Assembly: GCF_028618695.1 (NCBI RefSeq)
Contig: NZ_JAQIVI010000751.1
Location: 1 to 6,627, forward strand
Length of the DNA stretch: 6,627 bases
Origin: Natrinema soli
GTDB taxonomy: Archaea; Halobacteriota; Halobacteria; Halobacteriales; Natrialbaceae
Direction of reading: 5' to 3'
In this document: piece by piece, positions 1-5,704 of the stretch
Layout: every line of letters begins with the position of its first letter
How positions within the stretch are numbered: position 1 is the first letter of the stretch
Program-made: the position numbers and the translations under genes
Notes under the pieces: generated by a model
Seen by the model: the letters and a program-made list of their open reading frames with translations, nothing else
Told to the model about the DNA's origin: nothing
Database searches by the model: none

Positions 1-110
1 CGGCTGTCGCCGACGGCACGCTGGTCGTCGTGGTCGCTCGGCTCGAGGGGGCGAACGCGCTGCGAGCGGTCGAGGATGCGCTCGACCGCGTGGGCGTTCG
101 AACGGAGTGA
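1..110 (+). CDS. 3' end of an unidentified protein-coding gene (partial)
   Basis: An open frame runs in from the left edge (first full codon at position 3) and ends with TGA at 108-110. It gives about 35 C-terminal residues. Codons are mostly G/C-ending, as in real genes of this genome. The visible part has a hydrophobic beta-strand-like run (GTLVVVVARL) followed by a probable amphipathic helix (NALRAVEDALDRVGVRTE). This strand-helix ending fits an alpha/beta protein, for example a ParA/MinD-like or other P-loop fold, but too little is present to name a family. It converges on the minus-strand regulator, whose stop lies only 26 nt away. Coding status is likely; function is unknown. Confidence 0.6.
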   Translation, partial: AVADGTLVVVVARLEGANALRAVEDALDRVGVRTE

Positions 111-136
111 GAGGCGGGTGAAATGGGCGAGAGCAA

Positions 137-544
137 TTAGTTTTCGCGACTATCGTACGCCTCGCTGAAATCCCACTCGCGACGGAGGAGCTCTTCGACG
201 CCATGTTCGAGGAGGACGTCACCGAGGATCGTCGCCCTGTAGTATGTGTAGAGCCCGTCGCTGTCCCGTTCCGTTCGGACGCGCTTCTCGATGAGCCCGA
301 CGTCTCGGAGTTTATTGAGATGGTAGTGGAGCGTGCTATCGTCGATCTCCAGTACCGAATCGAGCTCCGTCGGTGTTAGCTCGTCCGCGTGAGAGAGACG
401 GTAGACGATCTCGAATCGGGTTCGATTCCCGATCGCGGCCTGCATCTCGAGGTACTCCTCGAGGGAGAGGACGCTCTGCTCCGGCAGTAGGTCGTCCGGG
501 TCGGTCGGATCGCCGTCGGCGATCCGCGTATGTTTCGTCCCCAT
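137..544 (-). CDS. ArsR-like winged helix-turn-helix transcriptional regulator
   Basis: Predicted 135-residue cytoplasmic DNA-binding protein. After an acidic N-terminal tail, residues about 36-105 form a winged helix-turn-helix: a helix with GNRTRFEIVYRL, then LTPTELDSVLEID, then a recognition helix DSTLHYHLNKLRDVGLI, then the wing with YYRAT. The STLHYHLNKL pattern is typical of haloarchaeal ArsR-like regulators. No metal-binding cysteine pair is visible (there are no cysteines at all), so metal sensing of the classical ArsR kind is unlikely. I chose the ATG at 544. The frame stays open upstream to a TTG at 586 (14 more basic residues), which is less likely but not excluded because it lies about 30 nt from a TATA-like element. 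The gene is divergent from the DUF7509-like gene, a common layout for a regulator and its target. The ligand is unknown. Confidence 0.8.
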   Translation of the reverse strand: MGTKHTRIADGDPTDPDDLLPEQSVLSLEEYLEMQAAIGNRTRFEIVYRLSHADELTPTELDSVLEIDDSTLHYHLNKLRDVGLIEKRVRTERDSDGLYTYYRATILGDVLLEHGVEELLRREWDFSEAYDSREN

Positions 545-612
545 CGTACCACGGACTACTCGCTCTCGTCTCTTAGTCCTTGTCAAGCCAGCATTTACTG
601 AAAATGCGCTTC

Positions 613-620
613 TTTATATA
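613..620 (+). promoter_or_regulatory. TATA box for the DUF7509-like gene, possibly shared with the divergent regulator
   Basis: TTTATATA is centred 26.5 nt upstream of the ATG at 643, the spacing expected for a leaderless haloarchaeal transcript. This decides the start of the downstream gene: the in-frame TTG at 580 and ATG at 604 both precede the box. Read on the other strand the same bases give TATATAAA, which would place a start site near 590 for the divergent regulator. That would leave a short leader before TTG 586 or about 46 nt before ATG 544. Use on the plus strand is well supported by spacing; use on the minus strand is inferred. Confidence 0.65.
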
Positions 621-642
621 CTGTCGGCAGATTATTCCGAAT

Positions 643-1263
643 ATGACGCAGGAGATTACGCGGGATCTTATCGCGGACCGGCTTGGGACCGTGAAATACG
701 ATCGATTTCTCCTCTATCTAATGGGTCCGTATAAATCGTTCAATCTGAACTACGTGCTGACCGACGAGGAACGGCAGAACGTGTCCGTTGGGGACCTCCC
801 CGGTCCCCTCAGGAAACTCTTCCAGAACGAGGACATAATCGACGAGGCGGAAGCCCTGCTCCGACGATTACAAGGAACGCTTCGAACGGATCCTGAGGTA
901 AACGCATTCCTCGCGGTCGACATCGATATCGAGACCGATGAGATCGATGCAGTGACTCAGAGCATCGAGTACGCCCGGTGCGCGAATGCAACCGTGTTCA
1001 TCGTGCCGTTCCTCGGCCACAACTTCGGTGTCGGAGAGGAGGCGGGCAGTATCTTAGAGAACGTCGCAGAGACACACGCTGATAGGATCGTCTTCGTCCA
1101 CGAGGCGAACGTGACCAGTGAGATGATTCGGTCGGCACGAGCCCGATGGGACCTCCGTATCGAAACGTACGAGACGGAAGCAGAACTGATCGATACGGTG
1201 CGACGATTCGTCGTCACGACGATGAACCGCGAGCGGTTCGGAGAGCTCGACCATCTGGACTAA
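643..1263 (+). CDS. DUF7509-like haloarchaeal protein; possible nucleoside deoxyribosyltransferase-like fold
   Basis: A 206-residue soluble protein that I recognise, from memory, as the haloarchaeal DUF7509 type, whose function is unknown to me. The N-terminal part reads RLGTVKYDRFLLYLMGPYKSF (residues 13-33), a beta strand ending in GPY. A charged helical region follows (about 60-82), then AFLAVDIDIETDE (88-100), a helix SIEYARCAN (107-115), a strand TVFIVPF (117-123) and GVGEEAG (129-135). The C-terminal half has a further strand (DRIVFVHEA, 148-156) and ends in helices. The strand, G-x-G-x-E-x-G, helix order matches the active-site region of nucleoside 2-deoxyribosyltransferases, where the Glu is the nucleophile; here it would be E133. 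The start at 643 is set by a TATA box at the leaderless distance. Third positions are visibly more A/T-rich than in cysS. The fold assignment is inference; the gene itself is solid. Confidence 0.8.
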   Translation: MTQEITRDLIADRLGTVKYDRFLLYLMGPYKSFNLNYVLTDEERQNVSVGDLPGPLRKLFQNEDIIDEAEALLRRLQGTLRTDPEVNAFLAVDIDIETDEIDAVTQSIEYARCANATVFIVPFLGHNFGVGEEAGSILENVAETHADRIVFVHEANVTSEMIRSARARWDLRIETYETEAELIDTVRRFVVTTMNRERFGELDHLD

Positions 1264-1346
1264 TCGCAGTTGTTCTGCTGGCTCTCGTGATCGTCACATG
1301 TCGGTCTTGAGACGAGCAAGCGCCGCGCCCGGATGCCATCACACGC

Positions 1347-1354
1347 TTTAACTT
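1347..1354 (+). promoter_or_regulatory. TATA box of cysS
   Basis: TTTAACTT is centred 26.5 nt upstream of the ATG at 1377, so the transcript probably starts at or next to the start codon. No strong Shine-Dalgarno sequence lies before the ATG. The 113-bp gap after the DUF7509-like gene with its own box suggests that cysS is transcribed independently. Confidence 0.55.
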
Positions 1355-1376
1355 TCGTCCGGCGGAAGTGAGCGTA

Positions 1377-2912
1377 ATGACCCTGCACGTGACGAACACG
1401 TTGACGGGCGAAAAAGAGCCGTTCGAGCCACGGGACCCCGAGAACGTCCTCCTCTACTACTGTGGCCTGACGGTCTCGGATCCGCCACACCTGGGCCACG
1501 CTCGCTCGTGGGTCCACGTCGACGTCATGCACCGCTGGCTCGAGCACCGCTCCTACGACGTGCGTCACGTCGAGAACTTCACCGACGTGAACGAGAAGAT
1601 CGTCGCCCGAGTGGGCGAAGATGATCTAGGCGAGAGCGAGGCCGACGTGGCCGAGACCTACATCCGGCGGACGATCGACGACATGCGCTCGCTGAACCTC
1701 CTGCGGGCGGAGGTCTACCCCCGCGTCTCCGAGCACGTCCCCGAGATCATCGACCTCGTCGAGACGCTGATCGAGAAGGGCTACGCCTACGAGTCCAACG
1801 GCTCGGTCTACTTCGACGTGAGCAGCTTCGACGAGTACGGCAAGCTCTCGAACCAGGAACTCGGCGAGATCGAGTCCCAGGGCGATCCCGACGAGCGCAC
1901 CGAGAAGCGCAACCCGGCGGACTTCGCGCTCTGGAAGGCCGGCGGCGTCGATGCCGACGCGGTCGCGGAGCACCGCCACGAGGGCGTCGACCACGGCGAG
2001 GATCCGCCCGAGGGGCTGACCTGGGATTCGCCGTGGGGCGAGGGCCGACCCGGCTGGCACATCGAGTGCTCGGCGATGAGCATGACCCACCTCGACGAGA
2101 CGCTGGACGTCCACGTCGGCGGCCGGGACCTGGTCTTTCCCCATCACGAAAACGAGATCGCCCAGTCCGAAGCCGCGACGGGCCAGCAGTTCGCGAACTA
2201 CTGGCTCCACTGCGAACTGTTCCAGATGGACGAGGAGAAGATGTCCTCGAGCCTCGGCAACTTCGTCACGGTCGACGAAGCGATCGATCGTTGGGGGACG
2301 AACGTCATGCGGACGTTCCTGACCGCCGGCTCGTACAACAGCAAACAGCTCTACTCCGACGAGACGATCGCCGAGGCCGAGGAGCGATGGGACCAACTCG
2401 AGCGGGCCTACGAGGCGGCCGTCGAGGCGCTCGACTCCCCGGCGGCGAGCTCGAAAGTCGACGACGAGTCCTTGCGCGACGAGATCGACGGCTCGCGAGA
2501 GGCGTTCGCAACCGCGATGAACGACGACTTCAATACCCGAGAAGCGCAGTCCGCGCTGCTGTCGGTCGCGACGGCGATCAATCGGCACCTGGAGGAGTCG
2601 GCCGCCGACGCCGGTGGCGACGCCGAGCACGGAACCGGCGCTGGCAGCTACGATTATCGCGGACTCCGGCGGGCCGTCGAGACCCTCGAGGAACTCGGCG
2701 GCGTCCTTGGACTCTCCTTTACGGGCGATACGACGGGCTCTGCTGAACTCGCCGGCGACGTGGTTGATCTCGTCCTCGACGTGCGCGAGCGAGAGCGCGA
2801 GGCCGGCAACTACGAGCGCGCCGACGAGTTGCGCGACGAACTCGAGACGCTCGGGATCGAAGTGCAGGACACGGACGAGGGGGCGACGTATCGGCTGCCG
2901 TCGGGCGAGTGA
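1377..2912 (+). CDS. cysS: Cysteinyl-tRNA synthetase (CysRS)
   Basis: Class I aminoacyl-tRNA synthetase that charges tRNA-Cys with cysteine in an ATP-dependent reaction; cytosolic, housekeeping. The product is 511 residues. The N-terminal Rossmann catalytic domain carries CGLTVSDPPHLGHAR (29-43), with the HIGH motif as HLGH (38-41). The zinc site that selects cysteine is complete: C29, C231 (GWHIECSAM), H256 and E260 (FPHHENE). The KMSKS motif is KMSSS (288-292), followed by LGNF. The C-terminal helical and anticodon-binding region (about 310-511) includes an acidic linker near 405-420. Relative to E. coli CysRS there is an insertion of roughly 20 residues around 188-216, rich in His, Asp and Glu. 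The ATG at 1377 is preferred over GTG 1368 because the TATA box sits 26.5 nt before it. Intact and full length. Confidence 0.97.
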   Translation: MTLHVTNTLTGEKEPFEPRDPENVLLYYCGLTVSDPPHLGHARSWVHVDVMHRWLEHRSYDVRHVENFTDVNEKIVARVGEDDLGESEADVAETYIRRTIDDMRSLNLLRAEVYPRVSEHVPEIIDLVETLIEKGYAYESNGSVYFDVSSFDEYGKLSNQELGEIESQGDPDERTEKRNPADFALWKAGGVDADAVAEHRHEGVDHGEDPPEGLTWDSPWGEGRPGWHIECSAMSMTHLDETLDVHVGGRDLVFPHHENEIAQSEAATGQQFANYWLHCELFQMDEEKMSSSLGNFVTVDEAIDRWGTNVMRTFLTAGSYNSKQLYSDETIAEAEERWDQLERAYEAAVEALDSPAASSKVDDESLRDEIDGSREAFATAMNDDFNTREAQSALLSVATAINRHLEESAADAGGDAEHGTGAGSYDYRGLRRAVETLEELGGVLGLSFTGDTTGSAELAGDVVDLVLDVREREREAGNYERADELRDELETLGIEVQDTDEGATYRLPSGE

Positions 2913-2960
2913 GTATCGTGCGCTCTCGTCGACGCTCGCAAAATCAATAGCTGTGCGATC

Positions 2961-3023
2961 GGGCCCAGCGGCCCTCACATCACGCTCATCAGTCCGAACT
3001 GAACCGCCGACGGTCGTGATGTG
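2961..3023. terminator. Inverted repeats between convergent cysS and FAD oxidase genes
   Basis: The 135-bp gap between two convergent genes contains two perfect short inverted repeats. One is GGGCC (2961-2965) with GGCCC (2970-2974), around a 4-nt loop. The other is CACATCACG (2976-2984) with CGTGATGTG (3015-3023), 30 nt apart and enclosing a smaller ACCG/CGGT pair. Such structure would be present in both transcripts and may mark their 3' ends. No clear T-run follows on the plus strand, so the terminator label is an inference from position and symmetry. Confidence 0.35.
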
Positions 3024-3047
3024 GCCGTCGTCTATTCGTCGTCGTAC

Positions 3048-4475
3048 TCATTCGTGACTCGCGCCGCCGTCAACCTGAGCGGACGGCGTGATGTTCTGGT
3101 TCATCCGGAAGCGGTTCTCGGGATCGTACGCGTCCTTGACGTCGACCAGGCGATCGTAATTGTCGCCGTAGGCGGCCCTGACCCGCCTGTCGCCCTCCTG
3201 GCTGAGGAAGTTCACGGCCACGCCATCGGTCGCGAACGGTCCCATCGCGCCGTGGAACTCCCGGGCCCACGAGATGTGGGTCTCGTCCTCGGCGGGATCC
3301 TCCCACCGGGAAAAGACGTTAAACGAGAACTCGGCGTTCCGGTTCCGGTACGCCGTCGCGTCCGGCTCGACACGGGAAATCGCGCCGCCCAGATGCTCGA
3401 GGACGATCTGCGACATCGGGGACGGAAGCGTTCCCGCACGTTCGACCACCATGTCGATCGCGTCGTCGGGGAGGGGGTCCACCAGCTGGGACTTCCAGTA
3501 GTTCCGGTATCCTGGCGCTTGTGGCTCGTCTAGCATCTGTTGTAGGCCCGTATACGGCATGGGCTGGACCTGATCGACGATCGGTTCGCCGAAGTCCCGG
3601 AGCGGCTGGAGGAGTTCCTCGCCCGTCTCGATGGGACCCGCGTAGCACGGCGCGAGCGCGGCCACCTTCGTGCCGTGGACCGCCTCTGGGAGGAACGGTG
3701 CCGGCGGTGCCGTCATGATCGCGGCGTAGCAGCAGCATTGGTCCGGCATATCGGCCGTAAACTCGCGGTGGAATCGGAGGAGGTCGGCCGCGTCCTCGAA
3801 CGGATGGATGACCATCCCACCGAGCACCATCGGTCCCACCTCGTGACAGTCGAACTCGAAGGAGGTGACGATTCCGAAGTTACCGCCGCCCCCGCGGATC
3901 CCCCAGAACAGGTCCGGATTTTCGTCCTCACTGGCGTGGACGAGTTCCCCCGTCGCGGTGACGACATCCACACTCCGAAGGTTGTCGATAGTGAGTCCGA
4001 ACCGCCGACTCAGCCACCCCCACCCGCCCCCCAGGGTGAGGCCAGCGACGCCAGTGGTCGAGACGGTTCCGCCCGGGGTAGCGACCCCGAACGCCTGGGT
4101 TTCGTGATCGAGGTCTCCCATCGTGACGCCGGGTTCGACGCGGACGGTTTTGGTATCTGGATCGACCCGGACCGACTTCATCGGGGAGCAATCGATCACG
4201 AGGCCGTCGTCACAGACCGCGTTCCCCGCGGCGTTGTGCCCGCCGGACTTGACGGCCAGGAGAAGGTCGTTCTCGCGGGCAAAGTTCACGGACGCGATCA
4301 CGTCCGCGACCCCGGCACACTGGGCGATCATCGCCGGATACCGGTCTATCATATCGTTCCAGACCCGACGGCACTCGTCGTAGTCTTCGTCGTCCGGGAG
4401 GACGACCCGGCCGCGGAACGATTTGTCGAACGCAACTACCGCCTCCGCATCTATCGCCTCGTTCTCGGTTTTCAT
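3048..4475 (-). CDS. FAD-binding oxidoreductase with C-terminal BBE domain (VAO/PCMH flavoprotein family)
   Basis: A 475-residue flavin-dependent oxidase or dehydrogenase, presumably cytoplasmic because no signal peptide is seen. The N-terminal FAD-binding domain (PCMH type) covers about 25-215: FRGRVVLPDD at the entry, AVKSGGHNAAG at 75-85, and GLTLGGGWGWLSRRFGLTIDNL at 145-166. H80 of SGGH is the residue that in relatives forms the 8-alpha-histidyl FAD bond. The cysteine that gives bicovalent enzymes their second bond is absent: the segment before GVAGLTLGGG reads TVSTT. The C-terminus ends with the BBE motif, AYGDNYDRL followed by KDAYDPENRFRMNQN (about 435-461). The substrate cannot be read from sequence; relatives oxidise amines, sugars and alkaloids. 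ATG 4475 is chosen because family members begin shortly before FRG; in-frame ATGs at 4523 and 4568 would add 16 or 31 residues. A co-oriented FilR1-type regulator lies upstream. Confidence 0.92.
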   Translation of the reverse strand: MKTENEAIDAEAVVAFDKSFRGRVVLPDDEDYDECRRVWNDMIDRYPAMIAQCAGVADVIASVNFARENDLLLAVKSGGHNAAGNAVCDDGLVIDCSPMKSVRVDPDTKTVRVEPGVTMGDLDHETQAFGVATPGGTVSTTGVAGLTLGGGWGWLSRRFGLTIDNLRSVDVVTATGELVHASEDENPDLFWGIRGGGGNFGIVTSFEFDCHEVGPMVLGGMVIHPFEDAADLLRFHREFTADMPDQCCCYAAIMTAPPAPFLPEAVHGTKVAALAPCYAGPIETGEELLQPLRDFGEPIVDQVQPMPYTGLQQMLDEPQAPGYRNYWKSQLVDPLPDDAIDMVVERAGTLPSPMSQIVLEHLGGAISRVEPDATAYRNRNAEFSFNVFSRWEDPAEDETHISWAREFHGAMGPFATDGVAVNFLSQEGDRRVRAAYGDNYDRLVDVKDAYDPENRFRMNQNITPSAQVDGGASHE

Positions 4476-4512
4476 GGCTCTGTACCCGTCGAGTGACTTC
4501 GGTTGCGACCAC

Positions 4513-4520
4513 GGTATAGG
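4513..4520 (-). promoter_or_regulatory. Possible TATA box for the FAD oxidase gene
   Basis: On the minus strand CCTATACC lies about 41 nt before the ATG at 4475. It would put a start site near 4490 and leave a leader of about 15 nt. The match is weak, and no Shine-Dalgarno sequence is evident. It supports ATG 4475 over the upstream ATG codons only mildly. Confidence 0.3.
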
Positions 4521-4588
4521 CATCTGCTGTAACCGTTTCACGCCGTGCAACGCGTACACCACCCTCATCCGTCCCTCGACGCGAGGCG

Positions 4589-4616
4589 GAGGCGGTCCTC
4601 ATCGAAAGACCGCCTC
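4589..4616 (-). terminator. Hairpin between the FilR1-type regulator and the FAD oxidase gene
   Basis: GAGGCGGTC (4589-4597) and GACCGCCTC (4608-4616) form a perfect 9-bp GC-rich inverted repeat around a 10-nt loop. It lies 80 nt after the regulator stop and about 114 nt before the oxidase start, both read on the minus strand. It could end the regulator transcript or be a leader structure if the two genes are co-transcribed. No T-run follows. The rest of the 220-bp gap (4476-4695) shows no convincing gene. Confidence 0.4.
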
Positions 4617-4695
4617 GATCAGTCGGCTACCCGGGACTCGTATCGTCTGCGGTCGTGAGACGCCGGCCACGAATCCGTCGTCTCGGACGCCGCTG

Positions 4696-5517
4696 CTACG
4701 TCTTCGCCCACACGGATTCCCAGCCGTTGCGCAACTCCGACGCGGTGAGGCGGGTCGACGCTTCCCGGTACTCGTCGAACGTCTCCGTGAGTCGGTCGAC
4801 GAGGGCCGGATCGTCGGATTCGATCAGACCGACAGAGATGTCCCGATCGTCGAGAACGATACGGTAGGCCGTCCCGTCGTAGATGCCCCCTGGCGGGACG
4901 TCACCGTCGTAGACGTATACCGTGGAGCGGTCGGCGGCGACGATGTCCTCGAACTCGTCGGCGAGCGGAGATGCCATCACTGACTCTAGTACGACCGGGG
5001 TGGTCACCAGTTCCATCGTCTGCGTGCCGCCGACGACCGCCTCGTATCTCGCATCGACACACGGCTCGGGGAACTTGTCCGCCAGTGTCTTCGTCCGGGT
5101 TGACTCACGTTCGATATCCAGCACGCGGGCCACTGGCGCCATCGGATCGTCGGGGGTTGCCGCAGTGATCGTCGCTTCGGTCAAGACCTCGAGGTCGAAT
5201 TCGACATCCAATTCCCCCAGCGGAAACCACGGGAGCAGTTCCCGCAGATCGTTGGCGGTCGTCATGTGGTCGTAGAGGTCGATGAACTCGCTCGCGACGT
5301 ATTCTCCGAGCGGAGTCAACGCGTATCGGTGCCCCTTCCTCACTACCCAGCCGCGGCTCTCGAAATCACCGAGGAGGCGGCTGATCGTGGCTTTAGAGGC
5401 CTCGGTCGCGCTCTGTAATTCCGCCCTCGTACGGGAGCCTGCCGCGAGGGCTTCGAGCGCAGTGAATCGGTTCTCCGAGTCCGCGAGAAAGCGGATGTCT
5501 TCGAGCGGAGTAAACAT
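4696..5517 (-). CDS. Haloarchaeal HTH transcriptional regulator with FilR1-type ligand domain
   Basis: A 273-residue cytoplasmic regulator. Residues about 5-75 are a winged helix-turn-helix: FLADSENRFTALEALAAG, RAELQSATEASKATISRLLGD (recognition helix near ASKATISRLL), then the wing KGHRYALTPLGEYVA. A helical linker with LPWFPLGELD (94-103) follows. The C-terminal part (about 130-255) resembles the domain named after methanogen FilR1 that follows the HTH in many haloarchaeal regulators. It has alternating strands such as RYEAVVGGTQTMELVTTPVVLESV and VYVYDGDVPPGGIYDGTAYRIVLDD. ATG 5517 is supported by a TATA element centred 26.5 nt upstream; the frame stays open to 5568, but those extra residues would overlap the promoter. 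The gene is divergent from the lipoprotein gene and upstream of the FAD oxidase, so either may be its target. The ligand is unknown. Confidence 0.82.
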   Translation of the reverse strand: MFTPLEDIRFLADSENRFTALEALAAGSRTRAELQSATEASKATISRLLGDFESRGWVVRKGHRYALTPLGEYVASEFIDLYDHMTTANDLRELLPWFPLGELDVEFDLEVLTEATITAATPDDPMAPVARVLDIERESTRTKTLADKFPEPCVDARYEAVVGGTQTMELVTTPVVLESVMASPLADEFEDIVAADRSTVYVYDGDVPPGGIYDGTAYRIVLDDRDISVGLIESDDPALVDRLTETFDEYREASTRLTASELRNGWESVWAKT

Positions 5518-5540
5518 GCAGATTACAACGATCGATGAGG

Positions 5541-5546
5541 ATATAA
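5541..5546 (-). promoter_or_regulatory. TATA box of the FilR1-type regulator gene
   Basis: TTATAT on the minus strand is centred 26.5 nt before the ATG at 5517, consistent with a leaderless transcript. Just upstream at 5558-5565 is the 8-bp palindrome CTAGCTAG, a possible operator. Confidence 0.5.
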
Positions 5547-5670
5547 CTGCAATGTTACTAGCTAGCATACATTCGGATCCGTGAAGCGGATTCCAACAGC
5601 GCCAGTTATTCCAGTCACTGCATCATCCATGCAGTTCGAATTGTAATCAGCAAGTGAAGACCACCGCGGC

Positions 5671-5679
5671 GTTTATTTC
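5671..5679 (+). promoter_or_regulatory. TATA box of the DUF6517-type lipoprotein gene
   Basis: GTTTATTTC is centred about 30 nt before the ATG at 5705, giving a leaderless or nearly leaderless transcript. This argues against the in-frame GTG at 5654, which lies upstream of the box. Confidence 0.5.
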
Positions 5680-5704
5680 CTCGAGTCTGGTCGGATCGAA
5701 CAAC

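Noticed and set aside
580..642. N-terminal extension of the DUF7509-like protein from TTG 580 or ATG 604
   Set aside because: The TATA box at 613-620 lies inside this stretch at the right distance from ATG 643, so the extension is most likely untranscribed promoter.
580..1263. Toxin-antitoxin or defence module made of the ArsR-like regulator and DUF7509-like protein
   Set aside because: The two genes are divergent rather than an overlapping operon, there is no recognisable toxin domain, and the enzymatic role of DUF7509 is only inferred. Kept only as the fold hypothesis above.
2033..2746. Second plus-strand frame inside cysS (237 codons)
   Set aside because: The Arg-rich, low-complexity product is typical of an out-of-frame reading of a GC-rich gene, and it overlaps cysS completely.
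1626..2978. Long open frame (450 codons) on the minus strand opposite cysS
   Set aside because: It is antisense to a certain cysS gene. Long antisense frames are expected in GC-rich coding sequence, and its product is an Arg/Val/Leu-rich sequence without recognisable domains.
3675..4496. Plus-strand open frame of 273 codons opposite the FAD oxidase
   Set aside because: It is a mirror of a well-supported oxidase gene. The translated sequence has no family motifs and its composition follows from the opposite strand's codon bias.
4476..4568. N-terminal extension of the FAD oxidase from ATG 4568 or 4523
   Set aside because: Family members begin just before the FRG segment, and the extra residues resemble no signal peptide or domain. 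A weak TATA-like box also lies within the stretch.
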